Below, one piece after another: positions 7,007 to 10,836 of a DNA stretch of 10,836 nt. The position numbers were made by a program, and so were the translations under genes. Below the pieces are notes generated by a model. The model was not told the origin of the DNA. It worked only from the letters and a program-made list of their open reading frames with translations, and searched no databases. This stretch comes from Hyphomicrobiales bacterium (lineage in GTDB: Bacteria > Pseudomonadota > Alphaproteobacteria > Rhizobiales > Xanthobacteraceae). Where the stretch lies: positions 4,745-15,580 of the forward strand of contig PKXB01000202.1 in the NCBI GenBank assembly GCA_003133345.1. Reading direction: 5' to 3'. Position 1 is the first letter of the stretch, and each line of letters begins with the position of its first letter.

Positions 7007-7282
7007 TTATTTGCCCCTTGGCGCATTGACCACGCGCATGATGATCCAGATCGGGATCACGATCACCGCGCCGAGCAGGAAATAGCGCCACAGCCAGCGG
7101 AACGCGTCGAAGCCCATGTTCCAGATCGAGCGAATCAGCCGCTCCACGCTGCTGATGATGTCGAACGGGTCGAGCCCGAGCGCCGCCAGCACAACGCCGA
7201 CCAGGATCGAGACCAAGATCAGGCGTCCCAGCACCGCCAGCGGCGAGCCGCCGAAAACCTTCGTTACGGTGTCGTTACTCAT
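7007..7282 (-). CDS. small two-helix inner-membrane protein (DUF6460-like)
   Basis: A 91-residue protein with two hydrophobic helices: LAVLGRLILVSILVGVVLAAL (about residues 15-35) and YFLLGAVIVIPIWIIMRVV (about 67-85). They are joined by an amphipathic stretch with several tryptophans and arginines (ERLIRSIWNMGFDAFRWLWR). I recognise it as like the Rhizobiales-restricted family called DUF6460, which has no known function; the name is from memory. ATG 7282 is preferred over the ATG at 7318 because AGGAG lies eight bases upstream of it, and the longer form would add only a polar 12-residue tail. It is on the same strand as the Alph_Pro_TM gene but 184 bases downstream of it with a palindromic repeat between them, so it is probably transcribed separately. 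Confidence 0.8.
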   Translation of the reverse strand: MSNDTVTKVFGGSPLAVLGRLILVSILVGVVLAALGLDPFDIISSVERLIRSIWNMGFDAFRWLWRYFLLGAVIVIPIWIIMRVVNAPRGK

Positions 7283-7361
7283 CGGTTTCTCTCCTGGGGT
7301 CGTCGGATCCTGGGTCATGATTCCACCCTAGCACATTGCCACGCGCAGCTTTTTTGATTGA

Positions 7362-7406
7362 GCATGATCTTTACCGAAAATCGGGTCCCACTTTTCGGGA
7401 TCATGT
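7362..7406. repeat. 45-bp palindromic intergenic repeat, copy 2
   Basis: Same element as at 2529-2573 and in the same orientation, differing at four positions: one in the bulge, two in the loop and the last base. Arms GCATGATC (7362-7369) and GATCATG (7399-7405), and inner arms CCGAAAA (7374-7380) and TTTTCGG (7392-7398), are intact, so the hairpin is conserved while the loop has changed. It lies between the Alph_Pro_TM gene and the small membrane protein gene. Confidence 0.85.
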
Positions 7407-7423
7407 TCTAGATATGCCTAGAA
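7406..7423. repeat. perfect 6-6-6 inverted repeat next to the palindromic element
   Basis: TTCTAG (7406-7411) and CTAGAA (7418-7423) are exact reverse complements around ATATGC. The dyad abuts the 45-bp repeat and lies 43 bases past the stop of the Alph_Pro_TM gene. It could be a protein-binding site for the downstream gene or an extension of the repeat. Copy 1 lacks it. Confidence 0.5.
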
Positions 7424-7466
7424 TCGCATAATGGAACCCGCAACCGCGCTTGATCGAGCCGCCGCG

Positions 7467-8243
7467 CTAATCCCTTTTGAACACCACGCTGGCGATCCAG
7501 CCGGTGAGCAGCGCCATCAGCATGGTCGCCAAGCCATAAAGCAGGCCATGGTCGCGCGCGGCGTCGGCGACATATTGCTCGAAGCCCGCCTTGGTCACTT
7601 CCAGCGCCGAATTGGTGCGCGCCACCATCACGCCGTCGGCGAACAGCTTGACGTCGATCGTATAGTTGCCGGTCGGCACGTCGGCCGGCAGCGGGATCGC
7701 GGTGCGGAACACGGTCGGCGTCAGGAAGGTCACCGCGCTGCCGATTTCGCTGTACAGGGCCTGCTGAATTTCCAGCCGCACGAACGCCAGCCGGAACGGA
7801 TCGTCGCGTACGGTATCGGCGAGGTCCGGTCCGATCCGTTGCGGCAGCAGGAAATTGTCCAGCCCGATCTGTAATCGCCGCAAGGTGTCCTGCTGGGTGA
7901 TCTGGGCGACCGGGCGGTTGCTCAAGATGGCGAGATAGGACGGCACGCGCACGAATTCGCGCGAGTCGACATTGACCCAGATGCCGAGCACGCGTTGCTT
8001 GCGCCGGGTGCGCAGCGTCTGGCGCGGTCCGGTTACGGTGACGACAAGATCATAGGCTGACCGCAGCGCGGTCTTGCCGGCGTCGGGCTCGATGGTGCCG
8101 AACAGCACCAGATCTTCGCCGACAAAACTCGAGGTGATCGCCACCCGGTGGTTCGACAGCGACACCACCAGCCGTTCGGCGGCGGCGGGCTTGGCGCCGC
8201 AGGCCAGCATGACGATTACGAGCGTGAGTGCGATCCGCCGCAT
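7467..8243 (-). CDS. Alph_Pro_TM (TIGR02186-type) membrane-anchored protein, partner of TSUP permease
   Basis: A 258-residue protein of a family described mainly from alphaproteobacteria (PF09608 / TIGR02186). It has an N-terminal signal peptide (MRRIALTLVIVMLACGAKPAAA, cleavage after AAA), a large beta-rich periplasmic domain with the family's ERLVVSLSNHRVAITSSF and VGEDLVLFGTI near the start and FRTAIPLPADVPTGNYTIDV later, and one C-terminal helix (LLYGLATMLMALLTGWIASVV) ending in a short basic cytoplasmic tail FKRD. The start is fixed by context: its ATG at 8243-8241 overlaps the permease stop by one base (TGATG), so the two should be translationally coupled. The family is typically beside TauE/SafE permeases, suggesting an accessory role in sulfur-compound export or sensing, but no activity is known. 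An upstream open stretch to 8951 in the same frame is a shadow inside the permease gene. Confidence 0.88.
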   Translation of the reverse strand: MRRIALTLVIVMLACGAKPAAAERLVVSLSNHRVAITSSFVGEDLVLFGTIEPDAGKTALRSAYDLVVTVTGPRQTLRTRRKQRVLGIWVNVDSREFVRVPSYLAILSNRPVAQITQQDTLRRLQIGLDNFLLPQRIGPDLADTVRDDPFRLAFVRLEIQQALYSEIGSAVTFLTPTVFRTAIPLPADVPTGNYTIDVKLFADGVMVARTNSALEVTKAGFEQYVADAARDHGLLYGLATMLMALLTGWIASVVFKRD

Positions 8244-9166
8244 CAATCGCCCCCGAGGTGGCGTATCGAGTACAGATCGTCCGGCTGTACCACCAGCGCA
8301 TAGGCGAAGCGCAGGCCGACCGCGAAAACCAGCAGGCCGAGCAGGAGGCGCAGCCGTTCGCCCCGCATCTTCTGTCCGGTGCGCGCGCCGAATTGCGCGC
8401 CGACCACGCCGCCGACCATCAGGATCAAGGCCAGCACCGCGTCGACCAGATGGTTGGTGGCCGCATGCATCACCGTCGCCGACGCCATGGTGATGAGGGT
8501 GAGCACCATCGAGGTGCCGATCACGGTCGCGGTCGGCACGCGCAGGAAATAGATCAGCATCGGCACCAGCAGGAAGCCGCCGCCGATGCCCATGATGGCG
8601 CCGACGAAACCGATGATGAACCCGATCGCCCAGACCGGGATCGCCGACACGTAGATTTTCGAGCGTTTGAAGCGCAGCTTGAACGGTAAGCCGTGCAGCC
8701 AAGTGTGACTGCCCGGTCGGCGGATGGTGGCCGGCAGGCCGTGGCGCGCGCGCACTACCGCGCGGACGCTTTCGTAGATCATCAGGCCGCCGACGATCGT
8801 GAGCAGCGTCACATAGGACAGCCCGATCATCAGGTCGAGTTGGTCGAGCGCGCGCAAGGTCGTGAACAGCCAGACGCCGGTCGCGGTACCGATGATACCG
8901 GCGCTCAGCAGCATCAGCGCGAGCGCGAGGTCGAGCGCGCGTCTGTTCCAATAGTTGATCGCGCCGGAAAACGAGGAGGCGGCGATGTGGCTCGCCACGC
9001 TCGCCACCGCCACCGCGGGCGAGACGCCGATGAAGATCAGCAGTGGCGTCATCAGGAAGCCGCCGCCGATGCCGAACATGCCGGAGATGTAGCCGACCGC
9101 GAGCCCCATCCCCAGCACGAGGAAGATGTTCACGGGCATGTCGGCGATCGGAAGATAGATCTGCAA
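8243..9166 (-). CDS. sulfite exporter TauE/SafE family (TSUP) permease
   Basis: A polytopic inner-membrane transporter of about 307 residues. The family's internal duplication is clear: GMFGIGGGFLMTPLLIF near the N-terminus and GAIMGIGGGFLLVPMLIYF in the second half, each followed by helices, with a basic cytoplasmic loop between them (about RPGSHTWLHGLPFKLRFKRSK). TSUP members move sulfite, sulfoacetate or other small anions; the substrate here cannot be told. I prefer TTG 9166, giving MQIYLPIADMPVNIF, which matches relatives as I recall them; GTG 9187 would add seven residues and has no ribosome-binding site. Neither start has a strong one. The gene overlaps the Alph_Pro_TM gene by one base downstream. 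No taurine, sulfonate or sulfite-oxidation genes lie in the window. Confidence 0.9.
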   Translation of the reverse strand: MQIYLPIADMPVNIFLVLGMGLAVGYISGMFGIGGGFLMTPLLIFIGVSPAVAVASVASHIAASSFSGAINYWNRRALDLALALMLLSAGIIGTATGVWLFTTLRALDQLDLMIGLSYVTLLTIVGGLMIYESVRAVVRARHGLPATIRRPGSHTWLHGLPFKLRFKRSKIYVSAIPVWAIGFIIGFVGAIMGIGGGFLLVPMLIYFLRVPTATVIGTSMVLTLITMASATVMHAATNHLVDAVLALILMVGGVVGAQFGARTGQKMRGERLRLLLGLLVFAVGLRFAYALVVQPDDLYSIRHLGGD

Positions 9167-9346
9167 GGGACGTCGTCCGGCGTTCACGGCTAATGCGCCG
9201 CTTAACCGGTCCGCGCCGGTGGGGGGTTCACCTTGCGGTCAACGCCACGTCTTGCGGAGCCGGTAGCGACTCTGGATCAGAGGTCTTGGCGATCTTAGCG
9301 ATGAACCGGCGCGCGATCACGCTTTTGCACGGTCGGACGCGATTGT

Positions 9347-10836
9347 TCACCGTTTTTCCATCTCGAAGGCGCCGAGCGCTAGCGGCCCGGCCGGCCGCGG
9401 CTTGGCCTGCGCCGGCGCGCCGGCGGCGTGATCCCAGCCGCCCGGCGGCTCGCGAACGACCGTGGCCTCATCCGACTGCGGCTCGGCCACGAAGCTCTTG
9501 ACTGCCTGCTGGGTGGCGGCCAGCGCGGCAGCATCCATGGAGCCCGCAACGTCGTCGCGCTTCTTGGCGGATTCCCGGTCGCCTTGGGCGGCCGCGAGCG
9601 CGAACCATTTGTAGGCTTCGGCATAGCTCTTGTCGGTGCCGAGGCCGCGCGCACACAGGACACCGAGATTATACTGGCTATCGGCAATGCCGCGCTGAGC
9701 GGCCTTGCGGAACCATTGCACGGCGGTGCCGATATCCGGCTTACCGTCAATGCCTTCGGCATAGAGCACGGCGAGATTATGCATCGCCTTGCTGTTGCCC
9801 TTGCTGGCGGCGGCAAGGTAGAGCCGGCGGGCCTGGGCGAGGTCCTTCTTCACGCCTTGGCCCTTTTCCAGCAGGCTGGCATAGCGGAATTGCGCCGGCG
9901 TCAGGCCCTTGCTGGCCGCACGCTCGTACCAGCGCGCCGCTTCATCCATGTTGACCGGCACGCCGCGTCCCTCGGCGAAGCGCACGGCCACCTCGTAGGC
10001 GGCGGCGCCATCGCCGGCGATGGCCGCGCTGCGCAGCTTGGGTCCGCCGATGGCAACCGGCAGCTGGTCGGCCGATTGCTGGCTTGGCAGTGTCACTGGG
10101 GCCGGCGGCCGCGCCACCTGGCTGTTGCCGGCCGGGCGGGAAATCGATCCGGTGATGTCGTTCTTCGCTCCGAGCATCGGCGGAGCGAACAGCGACGGCA
10201 TCGCTGGCGTCGTCTGGTTCAAGCCCAGCGGCGGCGTGGTTGCGATCGCGGGACCGCCGGACGGCGAGGCCAGCGGCCCCATTGCCAGCAGTTTCGGCAG
10301 CGCAAGCGGATTGGCGGCAATGCTGGCGGTCGACTCGGGCGCGGCGTCGTCCACCGCCGCCTCGGTGTCCCCGGTATCCGAAGCGGGGGCTTCCGCCGTC
10401 TTGGTTGTGGCTTTGTCGAGATCGAGCACATTGCCGACGATCTGAGCCGATCCGACCACGATGGCGATGATGCTGGCCGCTATGAACAGGGATTTGACCC
10501 GCTTCATCATTTTGGCGCGCAGTGACGGGGTCTCGCGCTCGTGCGCCTCGACCGGCTCCGCGCGCGGCGCGCGGGCACCCGGTTGCTGCACCGCCGCCTG
10601 GGCGGCGCGGCGGGCGGCGGCGATAAAGCTGGATTTACCGCCGGCAGCGGCGGCCGGCCGAGCGCCGCCGAGGGCGGCTTCCGAGGCGGCAATGCGCGCG
10701 GCCGGATCGGCGTTCAAAGGCGGCGGCCCGGAACCGGGCTCAAGCGGCTGATCGGGCGGCAGATCGGGATCGATCGGAAGCAGGGCGGCCGGCGGCAAGC
10801 GCCGGGGCGCCGGCGGAGGGTCTGCGGCTGCCGGCG
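9347..10836 (-). CDS. Sel1-repeat membrane protein, PodJ-like, N-terminus outside window
   Basis: The frame stays open to the window end, so the start is missing; about 495 residues are visible. Order from the visible N-terminus: a Pro/Ala-rich, probably disordered cytoplasmic region; a basic flank (RAKMMKRVK, near 10510) and one transmembrane helix (SLFIAASIIAIVVGSAQIVG, about 10430-10495); a long Pro/Ala/Ser linker in the periplasm; then four Sel1/TPR-like repeats at about 9565-10040. The repeats carry the pattern G-x-G-V...A..WY..AA..G: GRGVPVNMDEAARWYERAA, GQGVKKDLAQARRLYLAAA, GIDGKPDIGTAVQWFRKAA, GLGTDKSYAEAYKWFALAA. The layout matches PodJ-type polar localisation factors, which organise cell poles through cytoplasmic coiled coils and periplasmic Sel1 repeats. 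Unlike Caulobacter PodJ, no peptidoglycan-binding domain follows; the protein ends in a short low-complexity tail. Any coiled-coil region would lie beyond the window. The PodJ link is an inference. Confidence 0.85.
   Translation of the reverse strand, partial: PAAADPPPAPRRLPPAALLPIDPDLPPDQPLEPGSGPPPLNADPAARIAASEAALGGARPAAAAGGKSSFIAAARRAAQAAVQQPGARAPRAEPVEAHERETPSLRAKMMKRVKSLFIAASIIAIVVGSAQIVGNVLDLDKATTKTAEAPASDTGDTEAAVDDAAPESTASIAANPLALPKLLAMGPLASPSGGPAIATTPPLGLNQTTPAMPSLFAPPMLGAKNDITGSISRPAGNSQVARPPAPVTLPSQQSADQLPVAIGGPKLRSAAIAGDGAAAYEVAVRFAEGRGVPVNMDEAARWYERAASKGLTPAQFRYASLLEKGQGVKKDLAQARRLYLAAASKGNSKAMHNLAVLYAEGIDGKPDIGTAVQWFRKAAQRGIADSQYNLGVLCARGLGTDKSYAEAYKWFALAAAQGDRESAKKRDDVAGSMDAAALAATQQAVKSFVAEPQSDEATVVREPPGGWDHAAGAPAQAKPRPAGPLALGAFEMEKR

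Noticed and set aside
8148..8168. GTGGTTCGACAGCGACACCAC, with inverted ends, encoding LVVSLSNH on the - strand; it recalls a palindromic repeat seen inside genes of some proteobacteria.
   Set aside because: Similar SLSNHRV-type sequence is, as I recall, a normal part of the Alph_Pro_TM family at this position, so a repeat insertion is not needed to explain it.
8244..8951. An N-terminal extension of about 236 residues in frame with the Alph_Pro_TM gene.
   Set aside because: It lies wholly within the TSUP permease gene in another frame, is Arg/His-rich, and the genuine signal peptide begins at 8243.
9205..9220. ACCGG and CCGGT dyad upstream of the permease gene.
   Set aside because: A five-base stem in very GC-rich DNA is expected by chance, and I see no promoter elements around it.
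9428..10525. A 365-residue open frame antisense to the Sel1-repeat gene.
   Set aside because: Low-complexity Gly/Arg-rich translation with no recognisable motif; it mirrors the real gene on the other strand.

Overview
The window is GC-rich, densely packed chromosomal DNA. It looks like an alphaproteobacterium of the order Hyphomicrobiales (Rhizobiales), in the Bradyrhizobiaceae/Xanthobacteraceae neighbourhood. Evidence for this is a class I lysyl-tRNA synthetase, an Alph_Pro_TM (TIGR02186-type) membrane protein beside a TSUP permease, a small DUF6460-like membrane protein, a host-attachment family protein, a PodJ-like Sel1 protein, and two copies of a 45-bp palindromic repeat of a kind I recall as common in these genomes. 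This placement comes from recognised protein and repeat types, not from a database search.

Left part (1-4230, all + strand): the C-terminal part of an acyl-CoA dehydrogenase, most like (2S)-methylsuccinyl-CoA dehydrogenase; a host-attachment family gene with an FNR/FixK-like box in its leader; an orphan periplasmic family-3 solute-binding protein; a 45-bp palindromic repeat; and class I lysyl-tRNA synthetase. Middle (4248-7000): a SAM-dependent methyltransferase and a LexA-like S24 repressor, both on the - strand, with the repressor divergent from pyrD on the + strand. The 155-bp divergent region holds a TATAAT -10 inside an imperfect dyad, which suggests autoregulation of the repressor. Right part (7007-10836, all - strand): a PodJ-like Sel1-repeat membrane protein cut by the window end, a TauE/SafE (TSUP) permease overlapping by one base with an Alph_Pro_TM protein, a second copy of the palindromic repeat, and a small two-helix membrane protein that converges on pyrD.

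Most genes here are housekeeping or conserved accessory genes with no obvious shared pathway. The tightest functional unit is the permease/Alph_Pro_TM pair, which is probably translationally coupled. I found no CRISPR array, insertion sequence, tRNA, rRNA or phage module, and no intergenic gap exceeds 300 bases. I do not see a clear previously undescribed system. The items most worth checking are the FNR/FixK-like box, the repressor's operator region, the repeat copies, and the permease/Alph_Pro_TM pair.
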